In this document: in pieces, positions 49,860-58,414 of the stretch
Numbering within the stretch: the first letter of the stretch is position 1
Layout: the number at the start of each line of letters is the position of its first letter
Origin: SIG435 sp045530725
GTDB lineage: Bacteria; Bacillota; Clostridia; UMGS1810
Direction of reading: 5' to 3'
DNA: 64,000 nucleotides
NCBI GenBank assembly: GCA_045530725.1
Contig: JAZSCT010000009.1
Coordinates: 1-64,000, forward strand
Translations under genes and position numbers: made by a program
The notes under the pieces: generated by a model
The model's database searches: none
Told to the model about the DNA's origin: nothing
What the model saw: the letters and a program-made list of their open reading frames with translations, nothing else

Positions 49860-52800
49860 CTACTTATTAGTTATATCTATTGGTTTCATATACGGATTAC
49901 CCATATCAATGTCATCCCATACAAATGCATAGTATGTAACACCTGTCTTAGGAAGTGTAACTTTATCTGTCACTACAGGGAATGAAGAGCCTACACTGAA
50001 TAATTTTGGCAAAGATGCAACCATCTTAACCATTTTGCCTGTAACATCGTATGATGCAAGGATAAGTGTAAGGTTCATAGGTGTCTGTATTGATGATGAG
50101 AATACTGATGCAGTACCTACAAGGTTATCCCCTTCGGTCTGAACATCCACTCTGATGTTTGTTCCGATTTCTTCTACACAAATATCATCCACATAGTATT
50201 TCGTCATAAACGGAACTGTATCGGTAAGACCATCTACATACTGGTCAATTCTCAAGGCATCGATTACTGTGTATTTGCCTGTTGAATCCATAGCACCAGC
50301 GATTTCATCTTCTGTAACTGTCCAGTAGATTTCAAACTCTGTCCAGGTGTCATAAGAAACATCCTTTACTACCTTGTACATCACACAGTTTCTGTAATCG
50401 GAAGCAACTGTCTTATTGTCTGTGCCATTGTGAGGTGGTATGCCACCAAGACCCATTGCAAACTTTGTTCCTGTACCCTTATCGGTGATAGGGTTGTCTA
50501 TAGATGGTGTTTCTTCGTCAGATGATGCATAATATTTATCAAGGTAAACACTATCTGACGGAGCATATACCCATGCAGAGATTCTGAATGTTCTTCCGAT
50601 ATCCTCATTTGTAAGAGGTGCATGGAAAATATTTGGAATTCTCATAGCACCGGTTGTCGCAGTCTTAACAGGTTTTGACTTGGAAGTCTGTGTAAGTGCA
50701 CCTGTACCTGTATGTGTGATACCTGATGCTTCTACCTGTGGGTCTTCTCTACCATCACCCCAGTTGGTAACTGCAGCATGTTTGTTGCCTGAAATAGTCT
50801 TATCGAAGTCTGTATAGTTGAGTGTATAACCACCGGGCGCTCCTTTAGAGTAGAAATCATTGTGATCAGTGGTTGTAAATGTACCTGCCTTCACATCATC
50901 GAAGGACCAGTCCCATTTGTAGTTTGCAGGAACAGAATCATAAGTACCTACATATTCTTCAACTTTAAAATTATCCATATAGACTCCTGCAACTACATCG
51001 TTGTCAGCCATCTGCTCAAATTTTAAAAGGATTCCGTTTTTTTCAACAATATCCGTTGAACTTGCTTTAAATACTATTCCTACCTTCTGCCACCTCCCTT
51101 TTTTTAGTGTGAAGGTATCAGATTTTGCTTGTTCGTTTGTTGTGTTTACATTTGCTTTATCGTCACTTCCCGTAGTCCATATAAAGTTTCCTGTTGCATC
51201 ATTATCAGTATCAAGTTTGGAATCGTGGAACTTCATCCAGAGAGAAACTCTGTACCAGTTGCCTTCTGTCATAGCAAAGTCATCTCTTGTAAGTCCGTAG
51301 AGACGTGTTCCGGCATTTTTATTATAAACATATTCACCATCTTCTCCGTTTGTCGCTTCCTTGTCCGCCTTAAGCCAGGCATTCATATGCATAAGACCTG
51401 TGCCAAATTCTTCTTCAAGCGCACCTTCAGCATCAGACGGTGGTTCAATATTTGACGAAGAGTATGTGAGAAGTTCATTCATCTCACGATACGCTGTTTC
51501 TACCCCCTCTGACATTGCATAGCCAAAGAAGTTCATAGACATTGCTTTTTCTCCGGTTTCATTTCCATAAGTATAAATAGTCTTAAATCCGTCTGCAGTA
51601 ACATCTCCTCTGTTTGCATCCACTCTGAAACGAGCGATATATGTAGCATCTGCAGTTGGATTTGATACTTTGATAGTTTCTTCTTCTGAAACAAGTTTAC
51701 CATCTAAATACCAGCCAATGAATTTGGATGTTTCCTTTGCTGTAGCTGTAAGGGTGGTTTCTTCGTTATCCCAGATTTTGCCACCGCCTGTAACAGTACC
51801 CAATTCTTCAGAGTTTGCCTGTGCGGTGATTGTATATTGCATCATTTCTCTCACTTCAATATCATCGATGAAGAATGAGTCAACTGCAGGAACACCATTT
51901 TTACCAGCGCCTAAAGTGTTGATTCTCAATGCATTTATCATATTTGGAAGACCTGCATCATTTACACCTACATAATCAGACTTCATTTCGAATGTAGTGG
52001 TGATCTTTGTCCATGTGTCGAACGGAACGTTATGTGATTGTTCCTGCTCACGAAAATCTCTGTATGATGCTTCGAAAAGTTTGGCGGTAACATTTGACAA
52101 TCCGCCAACTTCAACTTCACTTACTGTAGTACCTTTTTCATAATAAGGATGGGCATCTACACCGCCAAACCCTGTTTTTACAATTGTATAATCCTTCTTT
52201 GGTGTGGTTGTGTCTGTAATTGTTGTACTTATCTTTGCACTTGGCATATATACATAAGCAGATACTTCAAACTTTCTTCCTACATCATCTGCACCAAGTT
52301 CACCGCCGAAGATATTGCTGATCTTAGCCCCGCCGTTACTGTTGGAGGTTCTGTCTGTTGTAAGGTCAACTCTCAATGAGTTGATACCTGAATGTGTTCT
52401 CTGTCCCAAGGTTGTGAAATATGTACCTGAAATGGAGTCGCCAAATGCTCTTACCATTGCAGAATATGCAATATCATCTGTGGTTTTGTCAGTTACTGAT
52501 GAAGGTACTGCATAACTTGGCTTGTAGTACTCAATCTGTTGCGGATAACTAACAATAGACTCATTAGATACCGCCTTTGCTACTTCATAAGTCCTTGCAG
52601 ATGCACCATACTCAGAATTCACAGCAGCAACTGCTTCAAAGTCATTCACAGCGTGATAGCCTGAAGTTACTGAATTATCGCCAACATACTTTTCGATTGT
52701 AAGATCATCCATAAGTATAGTACAAGGTACCGCACTCTTGTATTTCGTAGTTAAAAAACGAATACCTGCTGTAGGGCCATTAGCCTCGCCAAGAGCAGTT

Positions 52801-53429
52801 GCATCGTTCTTAAAAATTACTTCCATTCTTGCCCATGTGTTGTATGGAATATATCTGAAGCCTGTGAAGTCGCCAGAATGGTTTGCGTTTTTATCTGCCG
52901 CAGGCTCAAGACAGATTTTTGCACCGATTGGATTTGAAACAGAAGGGTTTGCCACATACACCCATGTTCTTAATCTGTACATTGCACCGATTTCATAATT
53001 CTCTGATGCTGCTACTTTTGCAAAGAATCTGCCGCCGGTTTGTGTAACGTTTTCATACTTATAGCCTTTTTTGGTAGTATCATTATCTGACTTCGCTAAA
53101 TCAGCATCAATGGTAGCCGTCAGGTCCCACTTATAATATCCGGTTCCAAGACTTGAATCCGGTGCAGGAAAATCTTCAGTATAGGACTCAAATGTGAGGT
53201 CCATAGAAGGTCCTTCTGTCTCTCCACTTATCTTTGAAAATGAACTTGCTTTTGCATTTCCATCTTCTCCCTGGATGACCTGAACAAGTTTGTAGTCATC
53301 CTTTCCCACAGTACCAAGAGGTGTGGAGGATGTTGCCTGTGTTACCTCTGCATTTGCAACGATGGTGAAAGAAAACAAAGATGATACGATCATTATCATT
53401 ACAAGTGCAAGTGAAAGTAGTTTTTTCAT
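49860..53429 (-). CDS. Large secreted protein with duplicated beta-sandwich modules
   Basis: A 1189-residue exported protein. Residues 1-27 are a Sec signal peptide (MKKLLSLALVMIMIVSSLFS, cut after ANA). The body is an internal duplication of a pair of jelly-roll, CBM-like modules: the shorter (about 60-250 and 620-830, both with YRLRTWVY/YRVSLWMK and a C-terminal DDL/DNFKVEEYVG) and the longer (about 260-520 and 850-1110, both with NIFxxxLxxxDxGRxFxxSAxVYxPS). A MucBP/InlB-B-like beta repeat lies between them (GTVTGGGKIW...FIGWYLDGKLV). No catalytic domain, sortase motif or S-layer domain is visible. Probably binds carbohydrate or surfaces; function unknown. AAGGAGAG precedes the start. Confidence 0.8.
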   Translation of the reverse strand: MKKLLSLALVMIMIVSSLFSFTIVANAEVTQATSSTPLGTVGKDDYKLVQVIQGEDGNAKASSFSKISGETEGPSMDLTFESYTEDFPAPDSSLGTGYYKWDLTATIDADLAKSDNDTTKKGYKYENVTQTGGRFFAKVAASENYEIGAMYRLRTWVYVANPSVSNPIGAKICLEPAADKNANHSGDFTGFRYIPYNTWARMEVIFKNDATALGEANGPTAGIRFLTTKYKSAVPCTILMDDLTIEKYVGDNSVTSGYHAVNDFEAVAAVNSEYGASARTYEVAKAVSNESIVSYPQQIEYYKPSYAVPSSVTDKTTDDIAYSAMVRAFGDSISGTYFTTLGQRTHSGINSLRVDLTTDRTSNSNGGAKISNIFGGELGADDVGRKFEVSAYVYMPSAKISTTITDTTTPKKDYTIVKTGFGGVDAHPYYEKGTTVSEVEVGGLSNVTAKLFEASYRDFREQEQSHNVPFDTWTKITTTFEMKSDYVGVNDAGLPNMINALRINTLGAGKNGVPAVDSFFIDDIEVREMMQYTITAQANSEELGTVTGGGKIWDNEETTLTATAKETSKFIGWYLDGKLVSEEETIKVSNPTADATYIARFRVDANRGDVTADGFKTIYTYGNETGEKAMSMNFFGYAMSEGVETAYREMNELLTYSSSNIEPPSDAEGALEEEFGTGLMHMNAWLKADKEATNGEDGEYVYNKNAGTRLYGLTRDDFAMTEGNWYRVSLWMKFHDSKLDTDNDATGNFIWTTGSDDKANVNTTNEQAKSDTFTLKKGRWQKVGIVFKASSTDIVEKNGILLKFEQMADNDVVAGVYMDNFKVEEYVGTYDSVPANYKWDWSFDDVKAGTFTTTDHNDFYSKGAPGGYTLNYTDFDKTISGNKHAAVTNWGDGREDPQVEASGITHTGTGALTQTSKSKPVKTATTGAMRIPNIFHAPLTNEDIGRTFRISAWVYAPSDSVYLDKYYASSDEETPSIDNPITDKGTGTKFAMGLGGIPPHNGTDNKTVASDYRNCVMYKVVKDVSYDTWTEFEIYWTVTEDEIAGAMDSTGKYTVIDALRIDQYVDGLTDTVPFMTKYYVDDICVEEIGTNIRVDVQTEGDNLVGTASVFSSSIQTPMNLTLILASYDVTGKMVKMVASLPKLFSVGSSFPVVTDKVTLPKTGVTYYAFVWDDIDMGNPYMKPIDITNK

Positions 53430-53464
53430 AATCTTCTCTCCTTATACATTTTTTACATTATATA

Positions 53465-53881
53465 TTATTTGCTGTATTTATAGTCGTAATACTGTGAAGG
53501 TGTCATAAACACTATGTCGTTCCTTGACATAAAATATGCCATTATTCTGTCCATTTCCTTGTAAGCAGCATCATTTCCATATGTAAGGCCGTATTGATAG
53601 AATCCGAATTCGAAGTTTCCATCTTCGTCAAGAGTAGTTTACGAAAGATAGTCAACATTGCCTGTGGATTTGTTCACAAGTGTCAATGTGACATCTTTTC
53701 CTTCAAAGGTATAGTCCTCTTCTCTGATATCTTCAAGGGAGATGGTACCCTCAACCTTCACATAGTCAGATTGATAGAATGATACCGCACCGCTATCTGC
53801 GGCTAAAACACTCATTCCCGCAAATACTGACACAAAAATCACAAGGCAAAGTATAATTCCAAGCACTTTTTCCATCTTCAT
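53465..53881 (-). pseudogene. Secreted-protein gene with in-frame stop and internal deletion
   Basis: From ATG 53881 (AGAGA upstream) the frame encodes a signal peptide (KVLGIILCLVIFVSVFAGMSVLA), then a beta-rich start (YVKVEGTISLEDIREEDYTF), then TAA at 53639-53641, and continues in the same frame for 57 more codons (TTLDEDGNFEFGFYQYGL...MTPSQYYDYKYSK) to a stop at 53465. The C-terminal piece resembles the end of a polysaccharide deacetylase-like domain, so the middle of a larger protein was probably lost. Upstream of and in the same direction as the 1189-residue gene, with 35 bp between them. Confidence 0.7.
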
Positions 53882-53985
53882 TTCTCTTTCTTCAGTTAGT
53901 CCCACTATGATACCAGCATATATAAACATTAAAAGATATAAATATCTTAATGAAAAATGTAAACATCTTAATACATACACTTAAT

Positions 53986-54014
53986 ATTATACTAAATTAT
54001 GGTCATTTTTGCAA
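53986..54014 (-). promoter_or_regulatory. Promoter of the secreted-protein operon
   Basis: Minus strand TTGCAA, 17-base spacer, TATAAT. It lies about 105 bp before ATG 53881. The rest of the gap 53882-54204 is AT-rich, with nothing else recognised. Confidence 0.65.
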
Positions 54015-54204
54015 TAGCAAAACTCATTGTAATTTTACCCAAAATTAACATTCTATATACAGTGCAAAAATACTATGCATACCACTTTTATTTTATCATA
54101 GGGGAAATGGGATGGACAATATAAAATATTGCTAAAAACCTTTAAAAAATTGTAAAATATTGACTTGTATATAATCTTATCCCTGACATATACTTTACAA
54201 AACA

Positions 54205-54232
54205 AAAAGACGAACACGAATGTTCGTCTTTT
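54205..54232 (-). terminator. Terminator of the rpsU-yqeY operon
   Basis: A 12-bp stem (54205-54216 with 54221-54232) closing a UUCG tetraloop on the minus-strand RNA, with a U-run; 10 bp after the yqeY stop. Confidence 0.85.
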
Positions 54233-54241
54233 GAATACATA

Positions 54242-54688
54242 TTATGCGAAATATGACTTAACAATTTCGTTAACTGCTCTGCCATCGGCTCTACCCTGAA
54301 CCTTAGGCATAACTTCAGCCATAATCTTGCCCATATCTTTCATGGACTGTGCATCAACTTTCTTAATGCACTCTACTACAATTTCTTCTAATTCCTCTTT
54401 ACTCAACTGTGAAGGCAAGTATGCGGTCAAAACTTCTATCTCACGTTTAAGATCAGAGATTAAGTCTTCTCTGCCGCTCTTTTCATAATCAGGAAGAGCA
54501 TCTTTTCTCTTCTTCACTTCCTTGGCGATGACTACTATCACTTCATCATCAGAAAGTGTCACCTTATTATCCTTCTCATACTGTAATATTGCAGCTCTTG
54601 TACTCTGAACTGCATTTTTTCTGACTGTATCTTTCTCTTTCATAGAGAGCTTCAGGTCTTCCATAAGTCTTTCTTTTATGTCCATCAA
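54242..54688 (-). CDS. yqeY: GatB/YqeY-domain protein
   Basis: A 148-residue, mostly helical YqeY protein (LMEDLKLSMKEKDTVRKNAVQ, DALPDYEKSGREDLISDLKREIEVL, YLPSQLSKEELEEIV, MGKIMAEVMPKVQGRADGRAVNEIV). The domain is homologous to the tRNA-binding tail of GatB, but the free-standing protein's role is unknown. It follows rpsU by 33 bp, the usual pairing in Gram-positives. Confidence 0.94.
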   Translation of the reverse strand: MMDIKERLMEDLKLSMKEKDTVRKNAVQSTRAAILQYEKDNKVTLSDDEVIVVIAKEVKKRKDALPDYEKSGREDLISDLKREIEVLTAYLPSQLSKEELEEIVVECIKKVDAQSMKDMGKIMAEVMPKVQGRADGRAVNEIVKSYFA

Positions 54689-54721
54689 AAACCCTCCTTT
54701 TATATGAAGATAAAATAAACC

Positions 54722-54898
54722 TTATCTAAAAGATCTTTTTCTTGCTGCTTCAGACTTTTTCTTACGCTTTACGCTAGGTTTTTCATAGTGTTCTCTCTTA
54801 CGTATTTCTGACAAAACACCTGCTTTTGCACACTGACGCTTAAATCTGCGAAGAGCGCTGTCCAAAGATTCATTTTCTTTAACTCTGATTTCTGACAC
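54722..54898 (-). CDS. rpsU: 30S ribosomal protein S21 (GTG start)
   Basis: A 58-residue basic protein read from GTG 54898: SEIRVKENESLDSALRRF, CAKAGVLSEIRKREHYEKPS and VKRKKKSEAARKRSF are the S21 hallmarks. There is no ATG in front; GGAGGGG lies about 7 bases upstream of the GTG, which decides the start. S21 sits at the 30S platform near the 16S 3' end. First gene of an operon with yqeY behind a consensus promoter. Confidence 0.96.
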   Translation of the reverse strand: MSEIRVKENESLDSALRRFKRQCAKAGVLSEIRKREHYEKPSVKRKKKSEAARKRSFR

Positions 54899-54974
54899 TT
54901 AAATCCCCTCCCTCCGCTACTACACTTGTGTCTGATACGACACGAATTTGGGATTAGTTGAAATCGTACAGTTT

Positions 54975-55003
54975 ATTATACTAAATTCTTATGGGCTTGT
55001 CAA
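54975..55003 (-). promoter_or_regulatory. Consensus promoter of rpsU-yqeY
   Basis: Minus strand TTGACA, 17-base spacer, TATAAT; perfect sigma-A consensus, with a leader of about 70 nt. Confidence 0.9.
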
Positions 55004-55115
55004 GAGTTTTTTCTTGGAAAAAGTTAAATATTGGAAACTGTATATAAAGATTACTTTTTGCGAAAAAAGCATATGATTAAAGTTTCTTATCACTCCGAAG
55101 GAGTGAAATGATGTG

Positions 55116-55261
55116 AAGAATCTTATATGAGATGTTTCGCCTTTCGCTACCGCTCCGCTCAACATGACATTATAAGGTTTAAGACGTCATTCTGAATGAG
55201 CAAAAGCGAAATGAAGAATCTCACAAGTATTTTTTAACGAAAAAGGGTACGTCCCTAAATT
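55116..55261. repeat. Dispersed inverted-pair repeat, copy 2, with GGGACG-type repeat
   Basis: Same arrangement as 49671-49806: TTTCGC..TTTCGCTACCGCTCCGCTCA, then GTCATTCTGAATGAGC, GAAGAATCTCACAAGTAT, then the inverted GGGACG-type repeat at 55236-55261. The shared order of two repeat families in both places suggests one composite element. Confidence 0.78.
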
Positions 55262-55266
55262 ATAAA

Positions 55267-55350
55267 AACGGCAGGAGTCATTGAATCCCTCCACCGCTAA
55301 TGCGGTCCCCCTCACTTTAAAACAAGGAAGGCTTTCCTCCCTACAATAAA
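55267..55350. repeat. Third intergenic repeat-like segment
   Basis: CGGCAGGAGTCATTGAATCC, CTCCACCGCTAATGCGGTCC and AAGGAAGGCTTTCCTCCCT contain short palindromes (CCGCTAATGCGG, GGAAGGCTTTCC). It resembles GC-rich intergenic repeats seen in gut Firmicutes, but there is only one copy here. No gene is seen in 55004-55398. Confidence 0.4.
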
Positions 55351-55356
55351 ACAAAA

Positions 55357-55380
55357 ACGGTGCAGATATTTCTGCACCGT
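55357..55380 (-). terminator. Terminator after the CD1247-like gene
   Basis: A 10-bp perfect stem (55357-55366 with 55371-55380), A-run on the left for a U-tract on the minus-strand RNA. Confidence 0.8.
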
Positions 55381-55398
55381 CTTAGAAACTATTTGATA

Positions 55399-55803
55399 TT
55401 ATTCGCAATCGCAATCACAATCGCAATCGATATCGAAGTCAATCTCTTTTTCACAGTTTGGACAGATGATTGTATCTTCGTTGATCAATGCATCTTCGTC
55501 TATGCAGATTGTCTCGCCACATTCAGGGCAATCAAGTTCGTAGAACTCTCCGCAGCAGTCCCCGTCACATTCATCATCTTCTTCAAGAAGAACATCTTCT
55601 ACTGTAGCAAGGTCGTCATCGATCATATCGATTCTGTCAGACATTTCGTCCTGATAATCATACAAATCGTCAACACATTCATTAACTTCATCGAGAATCT
55701 CAAGAATTGCCTTAAAAATCTTTCCTTCGTTTGAAGATTCGTCAATCTTAAGTCCGTCTATAAGGCCCTTAACATATGACACTTTGTTTGAAATGTTTTC
55801 CAT
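55399..55803 (-). CDS. CD1247-like acidic zinc-ribbon protein
   Basis: A 134-residue, strongly acidic protein. The N-terminal 55 residues (VSYVKGLIDGLKIDESSNEGKIFKAILEILDEVNECVDDL) match the CD1247 N-terminal domain of Clostridia. A zinc-ribbon follows (CPECGETIC...ICPNCEKEI). The end is a low-complexity run of alternating Asp and Cys (D-C repeated four times) encoded by a hexanucleotide GATTGC-type tandem repeat at 55400-55435. It follows efp by 42 bp. Function unknown; metal binding is likely. Confidence 0.82.
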   Translation of the reverse strand: MENISNKVSYVKGLIDGLKIDESSNEGKIFKAILEILDEVNECVDDLYDYQDEMSDRIDMIDDDLATVEDVLLEEDDECDGDCCGEFYELDCPECGETICIDEDALINEDTIICPNCEKEIDFDIDCDCDCDCE

Positions 55804-55845
55804 AATGAAACTCTCCTTTTCGATTAAATTAGATATAATGAAAGA

Positions 55846-56403
55846 TTATGCTCTTTCCATGTATTCACCGGTTCTTGTATCGATTCTGATCACTTCGCCC
55901 TGATCGATGAAGAGGGGAACGTTGATCTGTGTGCCTGTTTCTACAACTGCAGGCTTTGTAGCACCTGTAGATGTGTCACCCTTGAATCCCGGTTCTGTTT
56001 CTGTAACAACAAGTTCTACAAATGTAGGAGGTTCGATACCGAACACACTTCCTTTGTAACTCATTACTTTAACTACCATATTTTCTTTTACAAATTTCAT
56101 AGAATCACCAAGAGTTTCCTTGTTGAGAGGAATCTGCTCATATGTTTCCTGATCCATGAAATAGTAAAGATCACCATCATTGTAAAAATATTCATAATCT
56201 TTTCTTTCAATATGTGCTTTTGGCATTTTTTCAGTTGGTCTGAAAGTCTTTTCTATAACGCCGCCTGTAATAACATTTTTGAGTTTTGTTCTTACGAATG
56301 CAGCTCCCTTACCCGGTTTTACATGCTGGAATTCAACGATCTGAAATACATTGCCGTCAAGTTCGAATGTAACACCGTTTCTAAATTCACCTGCTGAAAT
56401 CAT
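55846..56403 (-). CDS. efp: Elongation factor P
   Basis: A 185-residue EF-P with the KOW-like first domain (ISAGEFRNGVTFELDGNVFQIVEFQHVKPGKGAAFVRTK), the loop P-G-K-G-A with Lys32 at the position modified in other species, and the two OB domains ending in the RIDTRTGEYMERA signature. It relieves stalling at polyproline. It has its own promoter inside the operon and lies 98 bp after the Xaa-Pro peptidase gene, a common pairing. Confidence 0.97.
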   Translation of the reverse strand: MISAGEFRNGVTFELDGNVFQIVEFQHVKPGKGAAFVRTKLKNVITGGVIEKTFRPTEKMPKAHIERKDYEYFYNDGDLYYFMDQETYEQIPLNKETLGDSMKFVKENMVVKVMSYKGSVFGIEPPTFVELVVTETEPGFKGDTSTGATKPAVVETGTQINVPLFIDQGEVIRIDTRTGEYMERA

Positions 56404-56464
56404 TGTTATTTACCTCCGTATTTTCCTATGGGCATACACCCACGATTATCATAATTACTATACC

Positions 56465-56493
56465 ATTTTATACCAAACAGAACAAAAAATCAA
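56465..56493 (-). promoter_or_regulatory. Internal promoter for efp
   Basis: Minus strand TTGATT, 17-base spacer, TAAAAT, about 60 bp before the efp start, in the only sizeable gap of this gene run. Confidence 0.65.
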
Positions 56494-56501
56494 GTCCTTT
56501 A

Positions 56502-57548
56502 TTAAATATATATCAATTCTTTGGAAGATTTAGTGATATTTTCGTATCCAGTCTCTGTAATTACTACCATATCTTCGATTCTTACACCCACTTTGTGAGG
56601 GATATATATACCCGGTTCTACGGTGATTACATTGCCTGGACATATGATGTCATTACACCTTGGAGAAAAGGACGGACTTTCGTGGATTTCTATTCCTACG
56701 CTGTGCCCAAGACCGTGGCCGAATGTGTCGGGATATTTTTCGTTGATTATATCTTCTGCCACTTTATGAATGTCCGAACAGATTTTCCCCGGAGAAATAC
56801 TTTTAAGGGCTTCTGTCTGTGCCTTAAGCACGGTATCATATACATCCTTTATATCATCTGATATATCCCCTATAGCAAATGTCCTTGTCATATCAGACAT
56901 ATAGCCCTCATACACACATCCGAAGTCAAGAACCACAAGTTCTCCTTCAGATATCTTTTTGTCTGTAGGGCATGCGTGAGGAAGAGCCCCACGCTCACCT
57001 GATGCGCATATGATATCAAAAGATACCGATGATGCACCGCTTCTTCTCATAAAAAATTCAAGTTCCAGAGCGATTTCTCTTTCTGTCATACCGCACTTTG
57101 CAAATGAAAGTATATGAGAATATGCATCGTCGGTTATTTCCTGAGCCTTTTTTATAAGAGAAATTTCCTTTTGGGTTTTTATCCTTCTGATATCATAGAT
57201 CATCTGTCCTATGGGATAGAGAGATTTGAATTTCTTTCTGAAGTTATTGAAGAGAGAAAGAGAGATATTCACATCTTCGAAACCGCATATCTCACATGAA
57301 GAAAAAATCCTTTCGCATTTCTCTTCTTCCTTAATATCCACCACAGAAAACCCTTCGCACTCTTCATTTGCCTGCTGAATATATCTGAAGTCGGTGAAAA
57401 TGTAATTTATATCCTTACAAATCACAAGATATGCACTTGTGCCTGTAAATCCCGAAAGGTAAAACACATTCTTAAGATTTGTCACAAGCAGGGAGTCTAT
57501 CCCCTTTCCTTCCATAGATGACTTAAGTTTTGCAAGTTGTGTATTCAA
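56502..57548 (-). CDS. Xaa-Pro aminopeptidase (M24B family)
   Basis: A 348-residue two-domain enzyme: the N-terminal creatinase-like domain (LLVTNLKNVFYLSGFTGTSAYLVI) and the C-terminal pita-bread metallopeptidase. Metal ligands are visible: DFGCVYEGYMSDMTRTF (two Asp), GHGLGHSVGIEIHESP (His), VITVEPGIYIP (Glu) and RIEDMVVI (Glu). It removes N-terminal residues before proline. The length and the position before efp are typical for PepP/YpdF-like enzymes. Confidence 0.93.
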   Translation of the reverse strand: MNTQLAKLKSSMEGKGIDSLLVTNLKNVFYLSGFTGTSAYLVICKDINYIFTDFRYIQQANEECEGFSVVDIKEEEKCERIFSSCEICGFEDVNISLSLFNNFRKKFKSLYPIGQMIYDIRRIKTQKEISLIKKAQEITDDAYSHILSFAKCGMTEREIALELEFFMRRSGASSVSFDIICASGERGALPHACPTDKKISEGELVVLDFGCVYEGYMSDMTRTFAIGDISDDIKDVYDTVLKAQTEALKSISPGKICSDIHKVAEDIINEKYPDTFGHGLGHSVGIEIHESPSFSPRCNDIICPGNVITVEPGIYIPHKVGVRIEDMVVITETGYENITKSSKELIYI

Positions 57549-57550
57549 AA

Positions 57551-58408
57551 TTATTTACCTCCGAGTTTAAGATACATTTCCTGCATTTTCTTTGCGTCTT
57601 CTGCCATAGTACCATCTGATTCACAGATAAATACAGGAGAAATATTCTTTTCATATACAAGTTCTGCAACAAACTGAAAGTCGGGTCCATACACTTCATC
57701 TTCAAATGTAAGGTGTTTTTTTTCGCCACCGGGAACGGTGTATTCTATCTTGGAAAAATGACTGTGGAAGATATTAAGTCTGTCGTATCCGAGTTTGTTT
57801 TCTATTGTATCGAAAATGTGTCGGAAATCATCTTTTGTCTTAAGACCGCCAAATGTCCTTGCATTAAGATGGCCGAAATCTATGGCAGGAAGAAATGTAT
57901 CGTCCACAAGACACAGTTCCATTACTTCATAAAGGTCACCCAACTGATTTATCTTGCCCATTGTCTCAGGACAGATGTGTATATGAAGAAGCCCTTCTTC
58001 CTTTGCCGCATCTCTTGCCATTGTAAGGGTCTTTTTTGCATACTCAAGTGCAACAAGTCTGTCTATTTTGGCACAACTTCCCGAATGAACGACAATTCTT
58101 TCTGCACCCATCTGATTTGCGGCTCTTAAGGTCTGCATAATATAGTCAACACTTTTGAGTCGTTTCTCTTCATCGTCTGTGGCAAGATTTATATAATAAG
58201 GAGAGTGGATACTTAAGAGTATTCCGTTTTCCTTTGCCTCGTTGCCTAATTTGTTTGCAGTTTCTGTTGAAACCTTCACTCCCTTTGAGCATTGATACTC
58301 ATAGGCGGTAAGCCCACGTCCCTTTAACCATTTGGGCATTTCAAGGGAGGCTTTGTGTCCCTCTGCATAAAATGAATCTGAATTTCCCGAAGGTCCGAAA
58401 TATACCAT
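57551..58408 (-). CDS. Endonuclease IV-like TIM-barrel protein
   Basis: A 285-residue xylose-isomerase-type TIM barrel related to AP endonuclease Nfo. Metal-site regions are visible: LLSIHSPYYINLA, RIVVHSGSC, ICPETMG, PAIDFGHLNA, IFHSHFSKIEY and ICESDG. These supply His, Glu and Asp ligands for a trinuclear zinc site. Classical Nfo motifs are relaxed (for example no H-x-S-x-L at the front), so it may be a divergent AP endonuclease or a related hydrolase. Between an AI-2E family permease and an Xaa-Pro peptidase gene, separated by a few bases. Confidence 0.8.
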   Translation of the reverse strand: MVYFGPSGNSDSFYAEGHKASLEMPKWLKGRGLTAYEYQCSKGVKVSTETANKLGNEAKENGILLSIHSPYYINLATDDEEKRLKSVDYIMQTLRAANQMGAERIVVHSGSCAKIDRLVALEYAKKTLTMARDAAKEEGLLHIHICPETMGKINQLGDLYEVMELCLVDDTFLPAIDFGHLNARTFGGLKTKDDFRHIFDTIENKLGYDRLNIFHSHFSKIEYTVPGGEKKHLTFEDEVYGPDFQFVAELVYEKNISPVFICESDGTMAEDAKKMQEMYLKLGGK

Positions 58409-58414
58409 GATAAA

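Noticed and set aside
51001..51455. Open reading frames on the plus strand inside the large secreted-protein gene, and similar ones opposite other genes
   Set aside because: They are antisense shadows of well-supported genes, with no ribosome-binding sites or recognisable motifs.
53882..54204. Possible small gene in the AT-rich gap
   Set aside because: Only short frames without ribosome-binding site or conserved features; a promoter is the only supported element.
55399..55440. Short regular tandem repeat that could look like a CRISPR fragment
   Set aside because: The units are 6 bp, contiguous and in frame inside a coding region; there are no spacers.
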